Origin: Whitmania pigra
Lineage: Eukaryota; Annelida; Clitellata; Hirudinida; Haemopidae
Direction: 5' to 3'
Assembly: GCA_021613335.1 (NCBI GenBank)
Contig: JAJTWR010000281.1
Coordinates: forward strand, 1,076,001-1,140,000
Length of the DNA: 64,000 nt
A program made the position numbers and the translations under genes. The notes under the pieces were generated by a model, which saw only the letters and a list, made by a program, of their open reading frames with translations, did no database searches and was not told the DNA's origin. Below, in pieces: positions 54,001 to 64,000 of this stretch (its first letter is position 1; the number at the start of each line of letters is the position of its first letter).

Positions 54001-55965
54001 TTACTCACAGTGAGAACGTGATCTCGACCTGGAACGAGACCTCGAATAACGTCTTGAACTGTAATAAGGACTTCTCCCTCTGTCCGATCGATATCCCGAT
54101 CTTCTGCAAGGCCAAGTAACCAATAATTAGAATAAATAAAACTAAATTTTTAATCTTAAGTTCATTTCCAGAAAACACTTACGAAGTGGGCTTTCCAAGA
54201 TATACTCCAGGAGTTGGGGTGTGTGCTCTCTCTGTGATTGAATAATCAACTCTGATGGGTCTGCCATCAATTTCTGTACCTGGTGCCATCTCCTTAGCCT
54301 GAAGAGTTAACAATCGAATTAGTAATCACTATTTTATGCATTCCATTGATCCTTATTATGACTCTTCAGAAATCCAAAGTTATGCATGACAGTTTCCTTG
54401 CCAATGCAATACCTGGCAAATTGTGAGAACATGAACTAACCTCCTTGGCATCTTGGAGACTGTGCATGTATATAAATGCAAAACCTCTGGACTTTCCTGT
54501 CTGGTGATCATAGACAATCTGGAGGTCGTCGACAGGTCCATACTTCTCAAACGCCTGTCTCAAATCTTGCTCCTGGGTATAAAGACTCAATCCAAAAACT
54601 CCAAGACACTTGCTGACTTTTGGTCTTTCCTGTTTTTTTTCAAAAGGATTTTCAGTTTTCAAATTTAATGATAGTCCAATTTTTCATTTTTCAGTCTTCT
54701 AAGCATTTTCAGCCTTCCAAGCAAAACAACATTTTGTACAGTACAGTTATCTGGATCAGCTGAAAAAACTGCTCTGTAAAGCAGAAAAACAAAATCGCTA
54801 ACTCACCCTATCTCCATCATGTCTCTTCCTTCTTGACATGGGACTTCTACTGAATCTCCTCCTATCATCGTATCTGGAATATCATAAGAACATTTTAGAC
54901 ATGGTACAAACTACCACAACTATAAAAAGCAATCCAACCTGTCGGATCTGTATCTGTCATGACTTCTAGACCTCGACCTGCTCCTATATCTCCTGTGATA
55001 ACTCCTTGATCTGTACAAATAAATTTAGTTTGTCAGTCATTTCTCCAAAAAATGACAGAATGTGCTCATCCATTAAGGATTAAATAAAGTTCAAACGTGG
55101 AATAAATTACAACCTTGATCTGGAATATCTCCTATTCCTGCTTCTCGATCTATTAGAATTACAAATAATAATTTTTTAAAGCATGTTTTAATTTGATAAA
55201 ATGAATTCAGGTCATAATTCTTGAATCATAAAATCCAATATTGATGGTACTAAAGCCCTAAATTACATGAATGAAATCTAACCTTGATCCCCTCTCCTCA
55301 CTCAGAGAACTGGAATAAAAATCATTAATTAATGCTCATAAAATAATAAACAATAAGCATTTCAACAAATTTATAAAAAAAATATGGCTAATAATTATTC
55401 AGACTACACTGCACCATTCTGAACATATAAAAGTTAAATGTAATGTTACACAGCATATTTCCATAACTAACATTCAATGGTTCTTACAATTCTATTAAAT
55501 CAACTTGAAGAAATTAGAGCTAAGTCATGTTAAACTTTAAGTATGTTAGCTTCTACTTAGTTAATGACAATATTCCGTTAAATGCATATCCCGATGGTGA
55601 CTAAGCATGAATGAATGAATGTCCCATTTGTAGCATGTAATTAAACATGTCAATTCTTGGGACAATTCATGTGTGAAACAAATTCTAGATGTACATGCAC
55701 CATTTGCAAATAAATGCTCCGTAACATAAACAGTATTGACTAAGCCAGAAAGAAAACTTACGGTGATCTGGAAGGAGAGCGTGAAGGAGACCTCCTTCGT
55801 TTGCCTCCATGTTTACCCATTGAGTCGCCATGTTCATGGACCGAATTTGATCTCGATCGAGAATAAGATCCCTGAAATGACATAATCCAAAATTGAGTCG
55901 AATGAAATAAATTAAAACTGCGTTTTGCATCAGTTTAGAACTATCTTTACCCTGGGTCTTCCCAT
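54001..55965 (-). CDS. TRA2: Transformer-2 splicing factor
   Basis: SR-like nuclear protein that binds GAA-type exonic enhancers and promotes exon inclusion. Nine exons: 55965-55951, 55871-55762, 55309-55283, 55149-55114, 55010-54939, 54873-54807, 54629-54441, 54298-54183, 54103-54001; 735 nt, 244 residues, with all phases consistent. Order: RS1 domain (residues about 1-108), RRM (about 115-190), RS2 tail. The RRM shows RNP2 [13 protein letters not shown]1 RGFAFIYM and the linker [15 protein letters not shown], which is diagnostic for Tra2. The tail ends [14 protein letters not shown]. The first coding exon holds only MGRPR. The RS1 domain is built of very small exons (27, 36, 72, 67 nt) that could be alternatively used. 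Confidence 0.95.
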
Positions 55966-57839
55966 TTCTACAGTCGAACAAATTAATCGAATATGGTTTC
56001 CAAAGCGTTGACACCAGAGTAAGCAAGTTAGGACCGATTGACTTCGAAATCAAAGATATTATAATCATTTTATAAATATTTTATTTTAAAATGTAATAAA
56101 AATTAAAATAAAATAATATAAGTACTAATAAAATTTTAAAATAATTAATTGTTCAAAAATTATATTACCACAGCCAATGAATAACGTTAAGCTAAATGTG
56201 GAACGCAATCATGATTATGATTATTGGATTTTAAAGCTCAAATTCATAAACTTAGGCGATACATTCAATTATGTGAAGCTAATTAGACCTGCCTCCAAAG
56301 TATAAATCTGGTAAATGAGCCTTAAGGAGGTCTTTATCGCTCCTTTTAAATAAATAACCATCCAAAGTTATAAAGTTTTTAGTTCTACACCCCAAAGCAT
56401 TTGTCTACGTTGAAAAGCATCTGCCAATCTTCTACCCATTTGAATAACTTGTTATCTTGTCTTCCTTAAGTGTAGCCAGTGTTTCAGTGCATATAAATTT
56501 ATCCAAAATGATAAACGGAACCGAATCACCACAAACAGGGCTGGAAAACTGGTTTTTATTCCCCAAAACTTAAAGCTGTAAGCTTCTTCAGAAGTACTTC
56601 AGAAGGTAATTACAACTCTGAAGCAGAAGACTAAGAATCTGAGAAGTATGAAGACAGTGAATTTGGTGAAATGGACTCAGAACTTGATTTAAATTATCAC
56701 TGTTGCTCTAGTTTTGTATTATTTTTTACTTATTTTGCAATAAATGTGTTTAACTAATCATGAACCATCACTTTTCAACAAATTTAAAAAAAAAACAAAA
56801 AACATAAAAAAACTTCATAAAAAACACATAAAAAACTCGGACCAAAAAAAAACATGTTTTTTTTTACATCTCTATGCACAACATAACCTGCTTTGATTGT
56901 ACAATTTGTGATTTTTAAAGAAAAGCACCACCTTTGAACTAAGACAATACAAATTTGTTGTTATTTCCTATTCTTAATGTGCATTGCTTATAAAATAACG
57001 CACAAAATTGTTTAGTAATTTGATAAGCAAGCATTTCATGGTGTTGTAGCCAGTCAAACTGTAAACAATAAACAATTGAATGTATTGAACAAGTAAGAAA
57101 AACCAAATTTAAGTATTTATTTCGTGATGCAGAAATAGCTAGTAATGCATCAACGTTAAAAGAATGCTTACAGCTTGTTCGTTAATTGGCTAAATTGTCT
57201 CAAAAGTTTCAATCAGTAAGGCGATAAATTCAATTACAAAAATTAGATGCACCAACTAAGGTTTAAGATTTATTTATTTAATGGATGTTCATATTAATAT
57301 TCATAAATATTTAGAATACTTTCTAGTTTTCACATCAACTGATACATGACTAATTAAGGTTATTTATATCACAGTGCCTTTTAAGATCTTGAAACCAAAT
57401 GTCTAGTTATTTAATTGTTAATAAAATTAATCAAAAATCTGCATTTGCATTATTTTATAAAAGGGAAGCAGGTTAAAATAACATAATATGGTATAATACC
57501 CTTTCGTGTTGTATTAATTTATAAAGTTTAAAGCCGTGAAAAGATTAAAACATTTAAATAACCAGTATGAGTATGAGCAATTAATTTTTTAGAATTTTAA
57601 TGACAACACGATGCATGTTGAACCCGCTCAAGTGTGATCGACCTCAAAAGTTCACCTTGGTTAACCTGATAAATTCTGCTTTGCTCCCCATCGTTGTGGT
57701 GTTCGTCTGCTGAGCTTGACATTATGGTGGCGCCTTTTTATCGTTTTATTTTTTTACGATATGGAATGCTTTATTCTTTAAGCATTGATTCGTTTTGGTT
57801 TCGCCGTTTATCTAACTAATGTTGTGATTGTTTTCTAAG
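55966..57839. other. Divergent intergenic region Tra2 / MDH1
   Basis: About 1.8 kb, AT-rich, between divergent genes, so it likely contains both promoters. A possible MDH1 first exon ends at the ATG 57724-57726. No repeat or RNA gene was recognised. Confidence 0.5.
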
Positions 57840-60800
57840 GGTGATTTACAAAAACCTCTCAAAGTGGTAATCACTGGAGCTGCTGGACAGATAGCTTATT
57901 CATTGTTTTATCCAGTTGCGAGAGGAGATGTTTTCGGTTCGAATCAGGTAGAATCTTGCAATTGTTTTGAGCATATTGAACATTTTATTTTTTTATTGAA
58001 CATACATTTTGAAATATTCTTAAAACTGACTAATATTGACTTCGATTCAGCCGATAAGCCTTGTGTTGCTCGATATCGAAGCCATGTTGGGTGCCCTCAA
58101 GGGTGTGGTAATGGAGTTGGTTGACTGTGCATTTCCTCTGCTCAAAGGTATTTTATATGATATTAAAAACAAGTTTTGGTGATTTTTGATGTTGTTGTGG
58201 CCTATATTCTTCAGAAATAATCCCAACTGCTGATGCCAATGAGGCTTTCAAAGATGCAGATGTTGCCATATTGGTTGGAGCAATGCCTAGGAAGGAGGGT
58301 ATGGAAAGGAAAGATCTGCTTAAGGCCAATGTGAGGATTTTCAAAACTCAGGGAGAAGCCATTGACAAGCACGCCAAAAAGAATGTCAAGGTGGGTTGTT
58401 CATTATTCGAGATTATTTGTATACCCTCTGATGATTTGAATTTGAAGTAATAGATGCAATTTTTTTGTTTTATTAGGTGGTAGTGGTTGGAAATCCTGCA
58501 AATACCAATGCGTTTATTTGTAAGAAATATGCACCAAGCATTGCTCCAGAAAACTTTACTTGTCTCACCAGATTGGACCAAAATCGAGCTCAATCACAAG
58601 TAAGCTTGAAAATGTGTCCAAAGTCCCTTCACACGTTCATAGTCTGAAGTATCACAGGACTTAAGTGGCTTTCATTAGCCCAGACTAAATTAGTTTATTT
58701 TTCGTTTTGGATTTGTTGCACTGATGACTTAATATTTAAATTCTTCACATTTATGTTTGAAAATGGATAGAAAACAGCTGTAATGCATAAATAAATAAGT
58801 TTTTCTTTGTAAGCTTAATATATAAGGGACTTTTCCAAATGGAAAATCCAGAAAATATCACATCCAATGCTCTTGTATATGAGCGAAACAAAAGCTATTG
58901 ACTAATTGAAGTACTACATATTTTCAATCTACTTTTTAAATTCCTGTTTTTTCAGAATTTTTATTTGTGAACTGTGCTTTAATTGGTTAGGTCACATTCC
59001 ATTGCCTCTAAAAGCAATGTTATTTGAGTGCAACTTTTATTTGCCATTATTTTTATTCTGAGAGGTACATGCACAGTGCATTGCACAAATTTGATTCAGG
59101 TTCAAGATTCATGCAATTTACACAGTTATCTATTAAATTACTGCTGATATAAGAATATTTGATCCAAACATCCTTTATATCATTCACAAAATCTAATATT
59201 TAATTAATTACAGTAGAATTTAGCAGTAAAATTTGAATATTAGTGGGATTTCATCGATAAATGCCTTTTGCGATTTTTTTAGAGGTTTTTGCCACTGAGC
59301 CTAGGAATAATTTTTATTACAAGGCTCACAAAAGCTGATTGTTATAATAAGGCTTTATATAAATGATTCAATTTCCAAAGCTTATGTATGTAATAAAAGT
59401 ACTGTTAGTTTACGTTATTATAGATGGGTTATGAAAAGGCTTGAATGTTTAATGTCAGAAAATTTTAGAAAGGTCAATTGATCTAGAAAGGTTATAAGAC
59501 ACTGTTTGAGTAATACCGATCACAAATTAGTGCAAGAAAACCTCAAATCCTTTCTAAACTTGAGAAAGGAGTTGTCCTCCGCAAAGCTTCCAAGGGTTTA
59601 GCGTAACAAGAGACTTAAAAAATAAGTTAATTTGGAGGTTAGTTGATGGATCACGTTCAGATGCCTTCAGAGATGTAGCTTTCTGAAGTTTGTTAAGCTT
59701 CAACATAAGCCACTTCTAACGGAGCCTCAAGAAGATCAGGCTAAACTTGTCAAAAGAGATGATGAGTTCCAAGATGCACTGAGACTGTTATATTTTCAGA
59801 TGAAAAGACGTTAAATTTGGATGGTCCAGATGGCTATAAATATTATTGTTAATATGAAAATGTCAGAATATCCAAAATAAACGTTTTTAAAAAGTAATTT
59901 TGGAGGTGGCTCAGTGATGGCTCTGAGCTGCCATTTCCTCTCCTGTTTTATCTGAACTCATCTTCTTGGATGGGAAGCAGAACTCACAAAAAGATGTTGA
60001 AACACCGGATCTTTGCACTGTGTGACAAATTTGGAGATGATTCGGTTCTTTTTCAGCATGACTTTGCCTCCCTATATACATCAAGAACAACAAAAACTTT
60101 TTTCCAGGAGAGGAATCTGAAGGTTCTGAAGTGGCCAGATCACCCTCCCTAGACTTGAACTCTTTTGAAAACGTGCGGGGACTGCTTGCTAGAAAGCTAT
60201 GCTCCAATGGGATATTTCAGTATTCAGGAAATGAAATATGCTTTTGAATAAGGCCTGGAAGGAATTAGATGAAAAGAAACCTTTTTTGGATTCATTAAAA
60301 ATAAAGCTTGAGAGTTAATTAATAACAAAGGAAATAAGTACATTACTGACTTTCATACAAATAATAATTTTAAAGTTTGATTTTAGTAAATATTAAAATT
60401 GATGCTCCCTAGTGCTTCTCGTTCCTAAATGCTAATAATTCTAGTTTTTCTCCAAAATTGTACGAAATATTTGTCTTAGTTTAATAATTTTGATAAGTAT
60501 TTAAATCTAATGCATTTCAGTACATTGTGTGGAAGCATGGCTTGTGAAAATTATGTAAATAAAAATTTATTGTAAATAAAAAATAACTGGGACATATTTT
60601 CACATCACTCAATATTTATCCAAAATGCAAATATTACACTTGGTAGTTATTATATTACCACTTAGAGTCTCAAATTGTGAACTTTCTTGATCAAACAGAC
60701 CGAATTACAAATGTTCTTCCTTTAATCCTACAGATTGCTTGCCGACTTGGAATCTCAGCTCAGGATGTCAAGAACGTCATTATTTGGGGAAACCACTCAT

Positions 60801-61811
60801 CCACTCAGTTCCCTGATGTGGCACATGGATTTGCTCACCTCCATGGTAAGAAGGTGCCTCTCGAAGAAGCTGTGAAAGATGAAGCATGGCTGAATGGTGC
60901 ATTCATTTCAGTAAGTCTGCTCTGCTCAATTTGAAGTTTATGATTATTTATTTTTAAATTTAATTTTCATTTCTTCAACATCATTGGGTTTGTTAAACAA
61001 ATTAAGCACAATTTCTCTTATGACAGTTGGAGTGAATTGTGTTTTGAATCGTTTGCAGATAGTCCAGAAGCGTGGGGCTGAGGTGATTGCTGCCAGGAAA
61101 CTTTCGAGCGCCTTGTCGGCCGCAAAGGCCATCTGCGACCACCTCAAGGATTGGTGGTTTGGGACGTTGGAGGTTTGTCTTAATTTTGTTTCAATGTGCA
61201 TTTAACTAACTTGGATTTGTCAATTTTTTTATTGTTTTTGTCTGCTTATGAGGGGAAAAAAAGATTTCTTGGTTTCTGGTTCTTTAAAGTTGTTTTGGTG
61301 GTTTGCTTTTGCAATTTTGAATTTGTTTTCACTTAGTGAATTTATTATAAGAAATTAATCTGCTGTTTTAATGTGAAAGATGTGAAATGAATGGTTTTGA
61401 GAAACATACAAATGCACACACCAACTCACAAAAATTGTTGAAATTACAGAAATGCAGCTGCATGCTTACAAGTTCATAATTTAAATATGGAATTTTTTCT
61501 AAACTTGTTGACCAAGCTAAGAATTTAAATAATTTTAGTTGTTTCATCATGTAAAAACTCATTTGAATTGATTATACTGAGGAATTCTGCAATTTCAGGG
61601 ACAGTGGGTGTCCATGGGTGTCCCATCCGATGGTTCGTACGGTGTGGAGAAGGGGCTCATCTTTAGTTTCCCCGTGAGCATCAAGCCAGGCGGCTCCTAC
61701 ACTGTCGTCCAGGGCCTGAGCGTCAACAGCTTTGCCAAGGGGAAGCTGGAAGCAACTCAGAATGAGCTTATCGAAGAAAGAGATCAGGCTCTTGAAGCTT
61801 GCGCCAACTGA
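57840..61811 (+). CDS. MDH1: Cytosolic malate dehydrogenase
   Basis: NAD-dependent malate/oxaloacetate interconversion in the cytosol, part of the malate-aspartate shuttle. Exons: 57840-57947, 58051-58147, 58215-58390, 58477-58599, 60734-60910, 61059-61172, 61599-61811; 335 residues plus the initiator. It shows the NAD-binding loop [22 protein letters not shown], substrate arginines in [31 protein letters not shown] and the catalytic histidine in [13 protein letters not shown]. Length matches the family (about 334). The first exon is tiny: the sequence GDLQKPL follows an acceptor at 57838-57839 and would join an ATG at 57724-57726 followed by GTGGCG; this start is only likely. The long intron 58600-60733 holds a Tc1 relic. 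Confidence 0.94.
59440..60345 (+). pseudogene. Decayed Tc1-family transposase in MDH1 intron
   Basis: Frameshifts and stops break up clear Tc1 transposase pieces: [19 protein letters not shown] near 59797-59850, and [20 protein letters not shown] followed by [13 protein letters not shown] at 60050-60152, then [15 protein letters not shown] in another frame. The first acidic catalytic residue (SDE) and a degenerate QxDxAxxHT block are visible. Ends and target duplication were not found. Confidence 0.8.
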
Positions 61812-62183
61812 TTCCTTTCAATTGACGTAACAAAGTTGAGACTTTTGAAGTAACTTGTGGTGGTTTAGTTTATTTTATTGCTACTGTGCTAGTTTCTTAG
61901 TGGGTTGCCTTGAATCATTAACAAAATTATGTTTGAATGAGTTTGGTCAACACAGATTTCTGTTAAAACCCAAAACCATTGAATCAATTCATTGAAGAAT
62001 GTTTTAGGCTTAACTTTTGCATTCATCAAATAGAACACCACAAAAAATTTCTGTCGACAAATTTCTGTTGTAACGAGATTATCAATAATAATAACAAAAT
62101 AAAGTTTCAAATTCTCAAAGAATCATTGCTAATCTTTTGATTGTTTGGAATGAAATTGTCAAGAGGGATGCTTCTAAGTAGAG
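61812..62183. other. Convergent gap MDH1 / SH2 adaptor
   Basis: 372 bp between two stops on opposite strands. The MDH1 signal AATAAA is at 62098-62103, while the nearest minus-strand AATAAA for the SH2 gene is at 61869-61879, so the two 3' UTRs would overlap. Confidence 0.55.
62098..62103 (+). terminator. AATAAA polyadenylation signal, MDH1
   Basis: AATAAA about 290 nt past the MDH1 stop. Confidence 0.55.
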
Positions 62184-64000
62184 TCATTTGTTCAAGCTGT
62201 GTGCATTCACCAGCGTTACTCCTCTGATCCCAGCCTTAGTTAAAATGTCAATCTTTTTCTGGAAATGGTGGGCAACAAGTTTGCTGATTGATTCAAATGC
62301 CTGAAATGATCAAGATAGCTTGATGAATGCCCGCAAACAGGTTGCAAAATAATACCAGTGATTTCTAGGTTAGCCCTTTTAATTTAAATCATCACAAGTT
62401 GAAATCAATAATTTTTTTAATTTAATTTTTAGTTCATGTAACGTATTTTCATCAAAAGACAAACGTTAGAGTTGGAATATGTGGCAGAGGTTTTCTTTGA
62501 GAGGTCAAACGTGTGGGTGGTATCATGGTATGATATCGTTGGTTATTTGGGGAGGTTAAAGCAATGCGTGAGGCAAACATCAGACATACAAGAATTTCTG
62601 GTTATTGGGACATCAAAACATTCTTTGAAATCAAATTTGTCATTTTGAACTCACTTCTTCATTAGTTTTTTCATTGCCCAATGCAAACTTTTTGTCTGAT
62701 CTTTTCCTGATGGGGATATTTTTTACTTCTCCATCCAAATAAACTACCAGCACATAGGGCTTCAGTGGGTCTCTGCTGCTCGGTCTGACCACGAAAGCAC
62801 CATTCTGAATTTTTAAATTGTTTCCGATAAAAGAGTCTTGAATGATTGTCTTCCTAACACTATTAAATTAAGATTGGAGACTGTTTTTGTATAACTTTAT
62901 TAAGCCTACCGACCTTATGCATGGCTTCCAAAATTCTAGCAGCCTCGGGGCGTCCGATTTCGTGGTACCATTTCGCGTCTTCCAAGGAGATCTGTTCAAA
63001 AATTGAAGTTATCAAATTTGGAGTTCATTGACTGTTGTTCAGCTCCCTCAAAAATAATATGCCTATTTAGCTTAGATGAAGATGGGCCAGATGTTCTGGA
63101 TTTTAAAGATTTTATTAAAATAGCGTTACGAAGTGTGGTTATGAAATGTGTTTTTTTTTAATATACGATAGAAAGTTTATCGGATGACGAACCTTTGAGA
63201 CTATTTCAAATAGTATAAATAGTATAATATAAATAAAAAACATACACTAATTGGATTTGTTTGACGATTCGGAATATTCTTTGACGGGATAACAGCTTTT
63301 TTTTTGCAGCTTGGTTTCTCAGGTAGTGGTCGTGAGACAGGTGGTGTTCTCTCAACATGTCCATTGGCCACAGATTCTTCTGTGGCAAACTTCGGCACTT
63401 TTGTTGGCTTAAGAATATTGGGCGCAGGTGACTTTAAACAAATTGCCTTTTCTGATATTGCAACCTCTTCTTTATTCCTTGGTTTCAACTGACTTTTTTT
63501 TTGAGTTATGTCATCGATCTCGATTTTTAGCATTCCTGGCACACACGGATGTCGGACTTTTGGCGGTGTGATTAATTCTGGAAAATGGTCTGATGGCAAA
63601 CTTGGGGCAGTACCCTGATGAAATCTGGCATTTGCTTGCCATTCTGTACGAAACAACATGCATTTGCACATATTTCCGGACTCCATTTACATGCATATCT
63701 TTGGCTTAATAATTCTATTCATTACAACATGATTAAACGTCCATAAAATAACCTGGATCTACAGTTTTAAAGCCTGGATCTATAGCTTTAGGTCTTGGAG
63801 GAGGAGGACGAGAAGGTGGCTAATTAAATACTTAGCAAATTAAATTTTAATTTATTTGAATCAATTCTTAATAACATTCCATTTATGTAAAATAAATTAA
63901 TTGCATGTTAATTGCATATTCTAATTAAAATTAGAATTGTCATAATAATTACCTTACAGCTATCACTTCCTATTTCATACACCAATCCATCTGATTCATC
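62184..64000 (-). CDS. SLP-76/BLNK-like SH2 adaptor (3' part)
   Basis: Adaptor without catalytic activity that would couple tyrosine kinases to downstream signalling. Exons: 64000-63953 (cut by window end), 63819-63753, 63643-63246, 62991-62914, 62804-62655, 62300-62184 (285 residues seen). Order: an acidic tyrosine motif (DESDGLVYEIG), a proline-rich segment PPSRPPPPRPK likely to bind SH3 domains, a basic proline-rich linker (SRPLPEKPS), and a C-terminal SH2 domain. The SH2 starts WYHEIGRPEAARIL, has the phosphotyrosine-binding arginine in GAFVVRPSS, then PYVLVVYLDGEVKNIPIR and KKFALGNEK, a pattern I associate with SLP-76/BLNK/CLNK. The N-terminal part, possibly a SAM or basic domain, is outside. 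Other SH2 adaptors cannot be fully excluded. Confidence 0.85.

Overview
This is a nuclear metazoan window: genes are split into many short exons with GT-AG (and some GC-AG) introns, introns and intergenic DNA are very AT-rich and full of trinucleotide microsatellites, and families such as ankyrin, MRP/ABCC and SLP-76-like SH2 adaptors are animal-specific. A lophotrochozoan, most likely an annelid (the repeat and intron style reminds me of a leech), is my best guess; that is an impression and not a proof.

Layout. (1) 920-5389, + strand: 3' part of a conventional protein kinase C (end of C2, whole kinase domain, C-tail). (2) 12193-6275, - strand: a complete mitofusin in 17 exons, reconstructed from start to stop (699 aa). 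(3) 23525-12552, - strand: an ABCC1/MRP1-type transporter with TMD0, two membrane domains and two ATPase domains in about 30 exons; only its first short exon is unresolved. (4) 25899-27014, + strand: MARCH1/8-type RING-CH ubiquitin ligase. (5) 30396-52964, + strand: a full ankyrin (about 23 ANK repeats, ZU5-ZU5-UPA) whose last exon is a 6.5 kb giant exon of divergent tandem repeats, with no death domain. (6) 55965-54001, - strand: complete Transformer-2 splicing factor (244 aa). (7) 57840-61811, + strand: cytosolic malate dehydrogenase. (8) 64000-62184, - strand: 3' part of a SLP-76/BLNK-like SH2 adaptor, running off the window.

The genes do not form a pathway; they are ordinary unlinked housekeeping and signalling genes. 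Several pairs are convergent (PKC/mitofusin, ankyrin/Tra2, MDH1/SH2 adaptor), and the last pair probably has overlapping 3' UTRs.

Mobile DNA sits in introns: a 5'-truncated CR1-like LINE in the ankyrin gene, itself split by a hAT element with an exact 8-bp target duplication; a pogo-like, a TTAA-flanked and a repeat-with-microsatellite-tail family in the ABCC gene; an element with perfect 16-bp inverted repeats in mitofusin; and a decayed Tc1 transposase in MDH1. The most interesting items are the ankyrin giant repeat exon, the inverted duplicate of an ABCC exon boundary inside another intron of the same gene, and the high number of GC-AG introns.
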